Source: Schizochytrium sp. CCTCC M209059
Taxonomy: Eukaryota; Sar; Bigyra; Thraustochytrida; Thraustochytriidae
Assembly: GCA_000818945.1 (NCBI GenBank)
Contig: KN805383.1
Span: 62,001 to 126,000 of the forward strand
DNA length: 64,000 nt
Direction of reading: 5' to 3'
Part shown: one piece after another, positions 54,638 through 63,257 of the stretch
Layout: the number at the start of each line of letters is the position of its first letter
Numbering within the stretch: the first letter of the stretch is position 1
The notes under the pieces: generated by a model
Databases searched by the model: none
The model's input: the letters and a program-made list of their open reading frames with translations, nothing else
Told to the model about the DNA's origin: nothing
Position numbers and translations under genes: made by a program

Positions 54638-55238
54638 CTTGGATGTTGCTTGGCTTGCTTGCTTGCTTGCTTACTTGCGCGCGAGTGTGCGTGTGCGTGC
54701 GCGTGCGCGAGCGCGAGAGCACGTGCGTGCTTGCGGAAGCGAGAGCCTAGGCGTGTGCTCCTATGAGCGTGCTAGTGCTCGCAAGAAAAAGATCGCAGTT
54801 TGGCGGACGAGAGGATAGCAGGTTTGCTCGCTCTCACACAGGCAGGCGCCGCTTTCTTTTGAAGTATTGTTCCGGGAACAAGGGCGCTCGACCCGAGCTT
54901 GAGAAGAACTCTGAAGAGTCAACTCGCGCGTGCACTGGCTAACCTTGCATCACAGAGCTTTGAAAGTACGTCTCGCTCTCTGCGCGGGATCTGATTCAAT
55001 CAGGGCGTCAGTAACTAGGGGAGGCGACATCGTTGAGAAATGAAGAATAGGGGATGGACAGCATTCCTATAAACGAGAAAAGGGGTATGCGAACGTTCGG
55101 TGAAAGGGAGCATATTGACTTCCGGTCTTGATACGTGAACATCCTGAGTTGGATGTGTGGACTTTTGCGCGAAGTAAACATGACGATGGGTTGATAGAGC
55201 CCTAGCAAGTTGAAAGAATTTACACTTGTTCGCGCAGT
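54638..55238. other. Intergenic region, outer part of the inverted duplication (minus arm)
   Basis: Contains the MIF leader with CAAG repeats and a block (about 55019-55238) whose reverse complement is nearly identical to 60645-60870. No gene. Confidence 0.65.
54645..54673. repeat. CTTG (sense CAAG) microsatellite in the MIF leader
   Basis: About six units just upstream of the MIF ATG, similar to the kinase leader. Confidence 0.9.
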
Positions 55239-55483
55239 CTACCAACTGCCATCATCCGAACAGAGGAGAGCAGTATACCCAATATCTGTCTCTTGCAAGA
55301 CACTTTCGATGGTGCCAAAGAGGAAGCTCGCGTGGATAGTCTCGGCCTCAAGCGATACCAATAATTCGTCGGTGACACCGCCCTTGATAAGATGTTTCGC
55401 GCCTTGAAAATCGTTGGGAATATCGTCGAGGCCACGTAGCTCATGAAGCACTTGCACGGTGCGGTAAATTGCATTAATTTGCT
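55239..55483 (-). pseudogene. Orphan C-terminal remnant of the plus-arm type dynamin
   Basis: Minus-strand codons encode INAIYRTVQVLHELRG through SVLQETDIG, identical apart from one residue to the last ~65 residues of the plus-strand dynamin (which ends at 60638). It lies downstream of the minus-arm gene, which has its own different C-terminus and stop at 55528. It carries 36 extra bases before its stop. No upstream ATG-led coding sequence of its own, so it is a relic of rearrangement. Confidence 0.75.
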
Positions 55484-55527
55484 CTAAGCATACACTTTCT
55501 CGTGAATATTCGAACTTGCCTGTTGTG

Positions 55528-57903
55528 TTATTTTTTAAAAAGGATCTTGTTTCTAGACTTCTTGTTTTCCGCAAAATTCTTGACAACCGATATTGCTGTA
55601 TACACCAAAAACTTCGCAAGTTTATCTTCCTTGGTGACTACCTGCTTCTTGTTACCGGCGTCATTTCCGTCCTTTTTAACATGGTCGCAGAGCTTTTCCG
55701 GGACCGAGGCAGCCTCGCCACTTTCCACTTTGACTTCCTCGTCGGCGTTGGAAACGTTGGAAACATTTTTATCCTCGTGACTGCTGCTCTGCTCTAGGAT
55801 CAACGCAGTTGTCCCGTACAGAAAGTCCTTTGGAAAAGTCTCGTCGTCAATCATTGCCTGTACGTCGTCAGTGACACCTCCCATGATGAGGTATTTTGCC
55901 CGACTAAAATCGTCCGGTATATATTCGTAGTTTTGAAGCTCCTGCAGCACTCGCACGGTGCGGTAAATGGCATCAATTTGCGTCACGAGGTTTAGACGCT
56001 TTGAAGCCATCTCGGGCTCCTCTCTGAGATCCAACTCAAAGTCAGAATAGAGATCTTCGGTTAAAGCTGCAGTCGAGAACGAGAAAAGTAGGTCTACGAT
56101 CACTGACTCGTAAATCAAGGACCAAATTTGATGCGGATCAATCTCGTCATACTTTGTTGTGAGAGCATGATGAAGCTGGCTGAAAGCGCATTTATAAGCT
56201 CGCTCGATGATCGCGCTTCGTGCAGCACAAAAAGATTCTTCCATTGTGATCCTGATGCGCTCTCTAACGATAAAGAAGCGACCAATCTTGAGCGGAAGCT
56301 CTGACCTGTCGAGCACCTCGCGTACGACCAGCTCCATGAATTCTTCCCACGCAAAGTCCGTGAGAGCTACGATGTGGTTTTTGACCTCCTCCTCATGATT
56401 TTTGATGAGGTACGCTCGGCGCACAAGAGGTGCGTTTCTCGGAAAATCGAGGATGAACTTGAAGCAGGTAGGGAGCTGCATGTCCTCGAGCAGCTCTAAT
56501 GTTGGCATCTCCATGAATGCATTGAGACCTTTCTTAATCTCAGACACGATCGCCTCCGGCTTGATGGCTCCAGGCGTGAGACCGAGATCCCAGAGATCGC
56601 TGAAGCGAACCCTGAGGGCCTCTCTGCAGCGCTGAAGCTCTGCATCCACCCACTCGTCGCGCATGTACGCGCGAAGCATCTCGTTCAGAGCGTGCAGAAC
56701 ACCAGGCATGCCATGCTTCGTCATATCATACTCCATGTCTTCCATATCGCATGCGGCCCGAAGCGCGGCCTCTTCTCGAGTATACGAGTCTCGTAGACTG
56801 TCCATGTCGATGTGCTTTCGCGTATCGCGGTTCGCCACAGGAACGACAAAGTCGATCCGAACATCATCCGGCATGACCGCTGGGTCGCGCTCAAGTCGCG
56901 CGCGGAGATCCTCTTCGCCCCCCTCCATATCTACCCGAGTCAGTACCACAATCGATGGCTTGTTGGCCTCGTGCAGCAAAGGCCAGATGCCGTTGCTGTT
57001 GAGCGCTTCCGATCGCGCAGAGACCACAGCTAGCACCAGAACGTGCTCCTGAGCCAGCACGCGTTGTGTAATGCACGTCGTGGCGTGCCTGGCATGTTCG
57101 GGTGCGGCTACTATGCCAGGTAGATCAACCAGATCAATCGTCGGTACCGACGGAGCTCGGATCTCGATCTGAACTTCGCGGTCGACGATCACCTTACGGC
57201 CTTTGTCGTCGGGATGCTCGTCGCTGATGAACTCGCGAATGAGCTCCGAGACCTGCGAAGAAAATGGTTCGTCGGTCTGGTCTCCCGTCACACAGATTTG
57301 CGGCTCGGTCTCGCGCGTAATCTCGTTCGTGTTGAGGTCCTTGACGCGAATGGTGACCTGGTTCTGATGCAGACTCGTGCGTAGCATGAGGCGTATCGGC
57401 AGTCGCGTGCAGAATCTGCGGTCGCGTGGAAAGATGTCTCGCATGGCGATGCGCTCAAGAGTCGAGGATTTTCCTTGGCTCTCAGTGCCGCAGACGACAA
57501 TCTGCGGAAGCTCGAGCTCGAAGCTGCCTTGGACCTGCATAGCTGCCTGGAGCAGCCTAGCATATGGCGCGTCTGGGGCACAGAGGATGCCAGCAATACC
57601 TCTGTTATGTACGGGATCTGCTCGGGGCTCGACTTGTGCGTCGCCAAAGAATTCATCGTTGCTTTGATTGTCAAAGACTGAAAGCGCGAGACGGTAGCCT
57701 TCACGAAAAGCTTCTGTCTTGATCGTTTGGAACGCCTCGCGAAGACGCTGGCGTTGATGGTCGTCGGTTGCCTTGCCTGCTTGCTTAACGTACGCGGCTC
57801 GGACGTCTTGGTCTGTGACACTGGCGCTTCCGTCGATAGCAAGAACCTCGAAGGCGGTCCTGTCCACGCGCGTCCAGCTGCTCTCGCTCGCGGCGTCGGC
57901 CAT
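55528..57903 (-). CDS. Dynamin-type GTPase, minus arm, with degenerate J-like N-terminus
   Basis: 791 residues from ATG 57903 (MADAASESS); the upstream frame begins with GTG and is duplicated noncoding leader. Residues ~16-75 (AFEVLAIDGSASVTDQDVRAAY...) look like a J domain without an HPD. The GTPase has G1 GTESQGKSS (139-147), G3 DLPG (260-263) and G4 TRVD (322-325), the dynamin pattern. A helical stalk follows and the end is acidic then Lys/Asn-rich. No PH or membrane segment. The first ~510 residues are nearly identical to the plus-arm gene; the C-terminal ~280 are only related. Confidence 0.88.
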   Translation of the reverse strand: MADAASESSWTRVDRTAFEVLAIDGSASVTDQDVRAAYVKQAGKATDDHQRQRLREAFQTIKTEAFREGYRLALSVFDNQSNDEFFGDAQVEPRADPVHNRGIAGILCAPDAPYARLLQAAMQVQGSFELELPQIVVCGTESQGKSSTLERIAMRDIFPRDRRFCTRLPIRLMLRTSLHQNQVTIRVKDLNTNEITRETEPQICVTGDQTDEPFSSQVSELIREFISDEHPDDKGRKVIVDREVQIEIRAPSVPTIDLVDLPGIVAAPEHARHATTCITQRVLAQEHVLVLAVVSARSEALNSNGIWPLLHEANKPSIVVLTRVDMEGGEEDLRARLERDPAVMPDDVRIDFVVPVANRDTRKHIDMDSLRDSYTREEAALRAACDMEDMEYDMTKHGMPGVLHALNEMLRAYMRDEWVDAELQRCREALRVRFSDLWDLGLTPGAIKPEAIVSEIKKGLNAFMEMPTLELLEDMQLPTCFKFILDFPRNAPLVRRAYLIKNHEEEVKNHIVALTDFAWEEFMELVVREVLDRSELPLKIGRFFIVRERIRITMEESFCAARSAIIERAYKCAFSQLHHALTTKYDEIDPHQIWSLIYESVIVDLLFSFSTAALTEDLYSDFELDLREEPEMASKRLNLVTQIDAIYRTVRVLQELQNYEYIPDDFSRAKYLIMGGVTDDVQAMIDDETFPKDFLYGTTALILEQSSSHEDKNVSNVSNADEEVKVESGEAASVPEKLCDHVKKDGNDAGNKKQVVTKEDKLAKFLVYTAISVVKNFAENKKSRNKILFKK

Positions 57904-58508
57904 GTTTCCCGACGAGACAGGCAGCTGTTGTTGGTGTCGATCGATGTACTCTCGCGTCGAAGCCGACAGTTCTTCAAGTTGAAGAATTGGTTTTCCTTTT
58001 CCCGAGTATTGTTGTGCACGTGCCGCGTGCCGCGGAATACGATAGGAAACAAAAGAACTTCTTTCGAGATTTTTAAATAATGCCAGTGTGGTACAATTGG
58101 TGGGTTGGAGGCGTCTGGAGTCCGCTACGCGATGCACGCCTCGTCGAGGCGAAAGTCATCCCACAAGAATGGGAGAAAGGGGGGGGGGACTTAGTAGGAG
58201 TAGTATCACGTTTTTATCAAATATGATAGTACTAAGAAGGTACGGATTTGGGGTCTACTTTACAACTTAAATCGAAACACACTACCAAAAAATTAGTTAA
58301 ATGTTCTTCCTCCTTGTAATTTACCACCTCAATCTTAGAAAATCTCGAAAGAAGTTCTACAGTGTCCTATCGTACTCCGCTGCACGTGCCACGTGCACAA
58401 CAATACTCGGGAAAAGGAAAACCAATTCTTCAACTTGAAGAACTGTCGGCTTCGACGCGAGAGTACATCGATCGACACCAACAACAGCTGCCTGTCTCGA
58501 CGGGAAAC
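57904..58508. promoter_or_regulatory. Shared divergent leader and spacer at the palindrome centre
   Basis: About 256 unduplicated bases (58079-58334) separate the two arms; on both sides ~170 bases of near-identical leader lead to the dynamin ATGs. A G-run lies at 58180-58187. It must carry both promoters if both genes are transcribed. Confidence 0.55.
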
Positions 58509-60638
58509 ATGGCCGACGCCGCGAGCGAGAGCAGCTGGACGCGCGTGGACAGAACCGCCTTCGAGGTTCTTGCTATCGACGGAAGCGCCAGTGTCACAGA
58601 CCAAGACGTTCGAGCCGCGTACGACGAGCAAGCAGGCAAGGCAACCGACGACCATCAACGCCAGCGTCTTCGCGAGGCGTTCCAAACGATCAAGACAGAA
58701 GCTTTTCGTGAAGGCTACCGTCTCGCGCTTTCAGTCTTTGACAATCAAAGCAACGATGAATTCTTTGGCGACGCACAAGTCGAGCCCCGAGCAGATCCCG
58801 TACATAACAGAGGTATTGCTGGCATCCTCTGTGCCCCAGACGCGCCATATGCTAGGCTGCTCCAGGCAGCTATGCAGGTCCAAGGCAGCTTCGAGCTCGA
58901 GCTTCCGCAGATTGTCGTCTGCGGCACTGAGAGCCAAGGAAAATCCTCGACTCTTGAGCGCATCGCCATGCGAGACATCTTTCCACGCGACCGCAGATTC
59001 TGCACGCGACTGCCGATACGCCTCATGCTACGCACGAGTCTGCATCAGAACCAGGTCACCATTCGCGTCAAGGACCTCAACACGAACGAGATTACGCGCG
59101 AGACCGAGCCGCAAATCTGTGTGACGGGAGACCAGACCGACGAACCATTTTCTTCGCAGGTCTCGGAGCTCATTCGCGAGTTCATCAGCGACGAGCATCC
59201 CGACGACAAAGGCCGTAAGGTGATCGTCGACCGCGAAGTTCAGATCGAGATCCGAGCTCCGTCGGTACCGACGATTGATCTGGTTGATCTACCTGGCATA
59301 GTAGCCGCACCCGAACATGCCAGGCACGCCACGACGTGCATTACACAACGCGTGCTGGCTCAGGAGCACGTTCTGGTGCTAGCTGTGGTCTCTGCGCGAT
59401 CGGAAGCGCTCAACAGCAACGGCATCTGGCCTTTGCTGCACGAGGCCAACAAGCCATCGATTGTGGTACTGACTCGGGTAGATATGGAGGGGGGCGAAGA
59501 GGATCTCCGCGCGCGACTTGAGCGCGACCCAGCGGTCATGCCGGATGATGTTCGGATCGACTTTGTCGTTCCTGTGGCGAACCGCGATACGCGAAAGCAC
59601 ATCGACATGGACAGTCTACGAGACTCGTATACTCGAGAAGAGGCCGCGCTTCGGGCCGCATGCGATATGGAAGACATGGAGTATGATATGACGAAGCATG
59701 GCATGCCTGGTGTTCTGCACGCTCTGAACGAGATGCTTCGCGCGTACATGCGCGACGAGTGGGTGGATGCAGAGCTTCAGCGCTGCAGAGAGGCCCTCAG
59801 GGTTCGCTTCAGCGATCTCTGGGATCTCGGTCTCACGCCTGGAGCCATCAAGCCGGAGGCGATCGTGTCTGAGATTAAGAAAGGTCTCAATGCATTCATG
59901 GAGATGCCAACATTAGAGCTGCTCGAGGACATGCAGCTCCCTACCTGCTTCAAGTTCATCCTCGATTTTCCGAGAAACGCACCTCTTGTGCGCCGAGCGT
60001 ACCTCATCAAAAATCATGAGGAGGAGGTCAAAAACCACATCGTAGCTCTCACGCACTCTGCATGGGAGAACTTCAAGGCAATCGTGATGCGCAAATTGCT
60101 CGATGAATCCAGAATCCCGCTCAACATTGGGCGTTTTCCCTTCATCAGAGAGCATATCGTAACTACCTTGGAAGACAGCTTTCGCGCGGCGAGCGACTCA
60201 ATTATCGAGGAGGCATTTCTCCGTGCAATTTCGCAGCTCAAGGATGCTCTCACGACTAAAAGTGATCAAATTGATACTGACGAGATTTGGTCGGAAGTGT
60301 ACGAGTCTGTGAGCATCAGTCTCATTTGCAGACTTTCAACCGAGGCTTTGTCTGATAGACTCTACGCTACCATCGAACTTGAGCTCAGCGAGGAGCCCGG
60401 CGTCGCCGCAAGGCGTGCAAATATCGAGGAGCAAATTGATGCAATTTACCGCACCGTGCAAGTGCTTCATGAGCTACGTGGCCTCGACGATATTCCCAAC
60501 GATTTTCAAGGCGCGAAACATCTTATCAAGGGCGGTGTCACCGACGAATTATTGGTATCGCTTGAGGCCGAGACTATCCACGCGAGCTTCCTCTTTGGCA
60601 CCATCGAAAGTGTCTTGCAAGAGACAGATATTGGGTAG
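58509..60638 (+). CDS. Dynamin-type GTPase, plus arm
   Basis: 709 residues from ATG 58509 (MADAASESS) to TAG 60636-60638. The same J-like N-terminus and GTPase motifs (GTESQGKSS, DLPG, TRVD) as its inverted partner; within the shared part I noted only isolated changes, such as DEQ for VKQ near residue 40. After VALT (about 60054) the stalk diverges, and the C-terminus is shorter, ending SVLQETDIG, with no charged tail. Dynamin-family proteins remodel membranes by GTP-driven assembly. A soluble form without PH or transmembrane segment is seen here. It sits head to head with the minus-arm gene. Confidence 0.88.
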   Translation: MADAASESSWTRVDRTAFEVLAIDGSASVTDQDVRAAYDEQAGKATDDHQRQRLREAFQTIKTEAFREGYRLALSVFDNQSNDEFFGDAQVEPRADPVHNRGIAGILCAPDAPYARLLQAAMQVQGSFELELPQIVVCGTESQGKSSTLERIAMRDIFPRDRRFCTRLPIRLMLRTSLHQNQVTIRVKDLNTNEITRETEPQICVTGDQTDEPFSSQVSELIREFISDEHPDDKGRKVIVDREVQIEIRAPSVPTIDLVDLPGIVAAPEHARHATTCITQRVLAQEHVLVLAVVSARSEALNSNGIWPLLHEANKPSIVVLTRVDMEGGEEDLRARLERDPAVMPDDVRIDFVVPVANRDTRKHIDMDSLRDSYTREEAALRAACDMEDMEYDMTKHGMPGVLHALNEMLRAYMRDEWVDAELQRCREALRVRFSDLWDLGLTPGAIKPEAIVSEIKKGLNAFMEMPTLELLEDMQLPTCFKFILDFPRNAPLVRRAYLIKNHEEEVKNHIVALTHSAWENFKAIVMRKLLDESRIPLNIGRFPFIREHIVTTLEDSFRAASDSIIEEAFLRAISQLKDALTTKSDQIDTDEIWSEVYESVSISLICRLSTEALSDRLYATIELELSEEPGVAARRANIEEQIDAIYRTVQVLHELRGLDDIPNDFQGAKHLIKGGVTDELLVSLEAETIHASFLFGTIESVLQETDIG

Positions 60639-61011
60639 ACTGCGCGAACAAGTGTAAATTCTTTCAACTTGCTAGGGCTCTATCAACCCATCGTCATGTT
60701 TGCTTCGCGCAAAAGTCCACACATCCAACTCAGGATGTTCACGTATCAAAACCGAAAGTCAATATGTTCCCTTTCACCGAACGTTTCCGTACCCCTTTTC
60801 TCGTTTATAGAAACGCTGTCCATCCTCTTTTCTTCATTTCTCAACGATGTCGCCCTCCTCTCATTACTCGCACCTAGTCCTGCGCAGAGAGCAAGACGTG
60901 CTTTCAAAGTTCTGCAAGTCACGTCCGTATTCCTAAAACCTCAGTCTCGCGAGCATAAGTCTGTGCTCTCGCTCTCGCACGCACGCGCGTAAGCAGCTGC
61001 AACTTCGAGGA
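60639..61011. other. 3' flank of the plus-arm dynamin within the inverted duplication
   Basis: Mirrors 54638-55238 with scattered substitutions and indels. No gene. Confidence 0.6.
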
Positions 61012-61071
61012 TGCCTTACGCCGAGATGACGTGCGGGGACAAGGCAACCAAGACGGAGGCTACCTTCAACG
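61012..61071 (+). pseudogene. 5' fragment of a MIF gene at the duplication edge
   Basis: Codons read MPYAEMTCGDKATKTEATFN, aligning with the MIF N-terminus (MPYIKVTC...KATKTEV) with a short deletion. Similarity stops where the sequence continues GTAAGCCC, a possible splice donor. The frame closes at 61129-61131. No MIF remainder follows on this strand. Confidence 0.7.
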
Positions 61072-61073
61072 TA

Positions 61074-61775
61074 AGCCCAGCCCGAAGCTTCCGTGAAACG
61101 AAGGTACGGGGGTTATCTTACACCTTATGATGTCGCATGCTTCCCTAAAATAGATAGAATATAATGAAATATAGGTTGCACATGAAGCGGTGGGGTGATA
61201 GTTAGCGTGGTCGTTGCGCACGAGCGCGACGAAGTCGTCGTCGAGGGCCTCTGGCAGGGGGTCTAGCAAACTGGATCCAAAATGCGCCACGGCACTGCCG
61301 CGCGCTGGAGGAGCTCGCCTGGGCCCTGGGACCTCGCAGCCGGGGTTTCGAGGGCTGAGAGCGGCTGTAGGTCGCGCTAGGTTTGCGTTGCACGAAGCGG
61401 TGATCCATCTCATCGTCAGCACGTGCTGAGGGCGCCGAAAAAAGCGAGGCTAACGGCGCGAACCCCTCGGGGCGCAAGCGTGGCGGTTAGCCAGGCAAAT
61501 GGAACATCTTGCAGATGCCGTAGAGGGCGAAGCGTCACTGCGGAGCAACGATTGAGGCCTCCGAGGCCATCAAAGCTGGTGCGGCTGGGGATGCGGGGTT
61601 CTAACGCTGACGCCTTTCAAGATGTCAACAATGAGGATTCTCGCCTCATAGGGACCATGGCGGATTTCATGGCAGCCTTTGGGTTTTGCGGGTACTACCT
61701 CAAGAAGCTGCCCAGCGTGCATGATCGCAATTAAGGTCAGCTTCCGGCGGACGACCCGGACCTCGCCTTCGTACA
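61074..61775. other. Unassigned region beyond the inverted duplication
   Basis: Frames on both strands are short and of mixed composition (for example a plus-strand frame 61423-61734 ending in a hydrophobic FGFCGYYLKKL stretch). They could be eroded mobile-element or gene fragments, but nothing is recognised. Confidence 0.4.
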
Positions 61776-62111
61776 ATGGTCAATATCATCGTGGCCGCCA
61801 CCGTGCGCATGACGGAGCTCTTGTACCCAGGGGACCCAAGCATCCTGCAAAGGCTAGCCGGCGAGAAGCTTACGGACAAGACCCGCGAGCTGCGCAACCT
61901 AATTGGGGCGACGACATCGATCATTCGAGTAGCCCCGAAAGGTTCTGTCCAGGGCCGCACAACGCGCGCTGTGCTCGTCAAGGGCGTCTCCACCAAAACG
62001 CTCGAGGAGCTTCGCAAAACGAATGTGATTACCCTGGGCGGGTTGACGCACAAGAAGGCGCACAAGGACTACCGCGCCTGCGCTAGCGGCGAACTTCTGG
62101 TCAAAGATTGA
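61776..62111 (+). CDS. Small ORF of uncertain status, antisense to the next ORF's 3' end
   Basis: 111 residues from ATG 61776 (MVNIIVAATVRMTELL) to TGA. Balanced composition (RTTRAVLVKGVSTKTLEELRK, LGGLTHKKAHKDYRAC) suggests a genuine or once-genuine coding stretch. It overlaps the minus-strand ORF at 61899-62648. I do not recognise it; it could be a gene fragment. Confidence 0.35.
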   Translation: MVNIIVAATVRMTELLYPGDPSILQRLAGEKLTDKTRELRNLIGATTSIIRVAPKGSVQGRTTRAVLVKGVSTKTLEELRKTNVITLGGLTHKKAHKDYRACASGELLVKD

Positions 62112-62648
62112 AGACGAAGACGCTGACGGCGAGGATGAGAACTCGTCCGATGCCATGACATACACAAACGCGCGAATGCCCGACAACCGCTTGCTGCCAT
62201 GCATGCGACCCTCCACTTGCCACATTTGAGAACGACGACGCTTGATCTCTGCTACAATGTTCGCTTGGCCTCCTTTGTCGTGCAAACTTCCACCCATTCG
62301 ATGGTTGAGCGCATCCTCTTTGGCGCTGAGACGGTCGCGCTCCTTTTCGAGAAAATCCCAGGTACCGTCGGGATTTTTGTACGCGCGCCTCATGCCAGGC
62401 TTGAGGGAATCAAATACACCGTCTGGGTCATCCATCCATGCTTCTCGCATAGCCTCTACATCATCAAGCTTTGCCTGCACGGCCTTGATCTCTTCTTGCA
62501 AGCGGCGTACCTCTTCTTCGGCTGCAGCTAGCTTGGCCAGCTCGGCGGCCTCGTCGCCTTCATCTACCGTGGACAGGCGCTTGCGGCCACCACCTCCGCC
62601 GTCACCACCCTTCTTGCCTCCTCCGATACTACGAAGACTCGAAGCCAT
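61899..62648 (-). CDS. Coiled-coil protein of unknown function, 3' end doubtful
   Basis: 249 residues from ATG 62648 (MASSLRSIGGGKKGG). After a Gly/Lys-rich start, residues ~25-70 form a coiled coil (AELAKLAAAEEEVRRLQEEIKAVQAKL), followed by an ordered segment with KNPDGTWDFLEKERDRL and MWQVEGRMHGSKRL. The last ~70 codons are antisense to the plus-strand ORF and look less protein-like, so the gene may be truncated near 62110. No family recognised. Confidence 0.45.
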   Translation of the reverse strand: MASSLRSIGGGKKGGDGGGGGRKRLSTVDEGDEAAELAKLAAAEEEVRRLQEEIKAVQAKLDDVEAMREAWMDDPDGVFDSLKPGMRRAYKNPDGTWDFLEKERDRLSAKEDALNHRMGGSLHDKGGQANIVAEIKRRRSQMWQVEGRMHGSKRLSGIRAFVYVMASDEFSSSPSASSSSIFDQKFAASAGAVVLVRLLVRQPAQGNHIRFAKLLERFGGDALDEHSARCAALDRTFRGYSNDRCRRPN

Positions 62649-62938
62649 CCTTTGACCTCGCGCGGCTCTGCTGCGCTGCGCTGCTGCACTCCTGCACCTA
62701 CGTCGCAAAGAAGGCGGGCGTCGCGGCAAACCTTCCACGTTGGTTGAATTCATGGTCAGCAGATCCTGGCATGGCCAGCGTCGGCCTGTTCTCCTTTGGG
62801 AGCCAGCTCTTGAATGCGAGGTACACTCGATTAGCCAACGCATGTATGCAAGTTGCCGGGAGGAAAAAGAGTGCGGTGGGGAGACGACGCGTATTTCTTT
62901 GAAACAGCAAGCCAATGCAGTCATCTACTCACTGTCAG
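62649..62938. other. Intergenic gap between the coiled-coil ORF and the MIF remnant
   Basis: Nothing recognisable; includes GC-rich leader-like sequence at 62640-62700. Confidence 0.4.
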
Positions 62939-63257
62939 TCAAGCTCTGGCACGAATCTCGGCGATGGTGCGACGATCCATGGTCCATTCGATGGGTGGAA
63001 AGGAAAGTCGACATGGTTTAGAAAGATGCGAGGCTCTAGGAATTTGGTGCGGTCTGTTATGGCAAGCACGACGGGTTCAAGAGCTTTGGAGATCTCGCAG
63101 CCAACACCTTGAATGTGCACCATGGCACAAGAATCAAAAGTCCCTGCAAAGACGAGACCATCGGCATTCGTCTCGATGCTGATCATGATAGTGGGCACAG
63201 GTTTGGCGAGGGCTTCCGTGGAGACCTTGATCAATGGTTTCACAAACTCATCTTGTC
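62939..63257 (-). pseudogene. MIF-like gene remnant with a frameshift and missing first exon
   Basis: Minus-strand codons from a possible acceptor TGCATAG at 63258 read DEFVKPLIKVSTEALAKP, then PTIMISIETN, CAMVHIQGVGCEIS and RIFLNHVDF, aligning along the intact MIF at 54275-54637. After this the matching tail (EWTMDRRTIAEIRARA) is in another frame, ending at TGA 62939-62941, while the original frame runs on to 62935. The N-terminal MPY exon is not found nearby. A single-base frameshift (real or a base error) near 63010 explains it. Confidence 0.65.

Larger units (their letters stand above)
54638..58078. repeat. Left arm of a large inverted duplication
   Basis: Matches 58335-61071 in inverse orientation. 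The innermost 1.7 kb (about 56366-58078 versus 58335-60054) is nearly identical, including the leader beginning AAATCTCGAAAGAAGTTCT. Outer parts are interrupted by indels and by the replaced dynamin C-terminus. Confidence 0.9.
58335..61071. repeat. Right arm of the large inverted duplication
   Basis: Inverse copy of the left arm, running from the leader through the dynamin gene and 3' flank into the first 20 codons of a MIF-like gene, where similarity ends. Confidence 0.88.

Noticed and set aside
57904..58137. N-terminal extension of both dynamin ORFs
   Set aside because: Begins with GTG in both; similarity is explained by DNA duplication of the leader, not by protein conservation.
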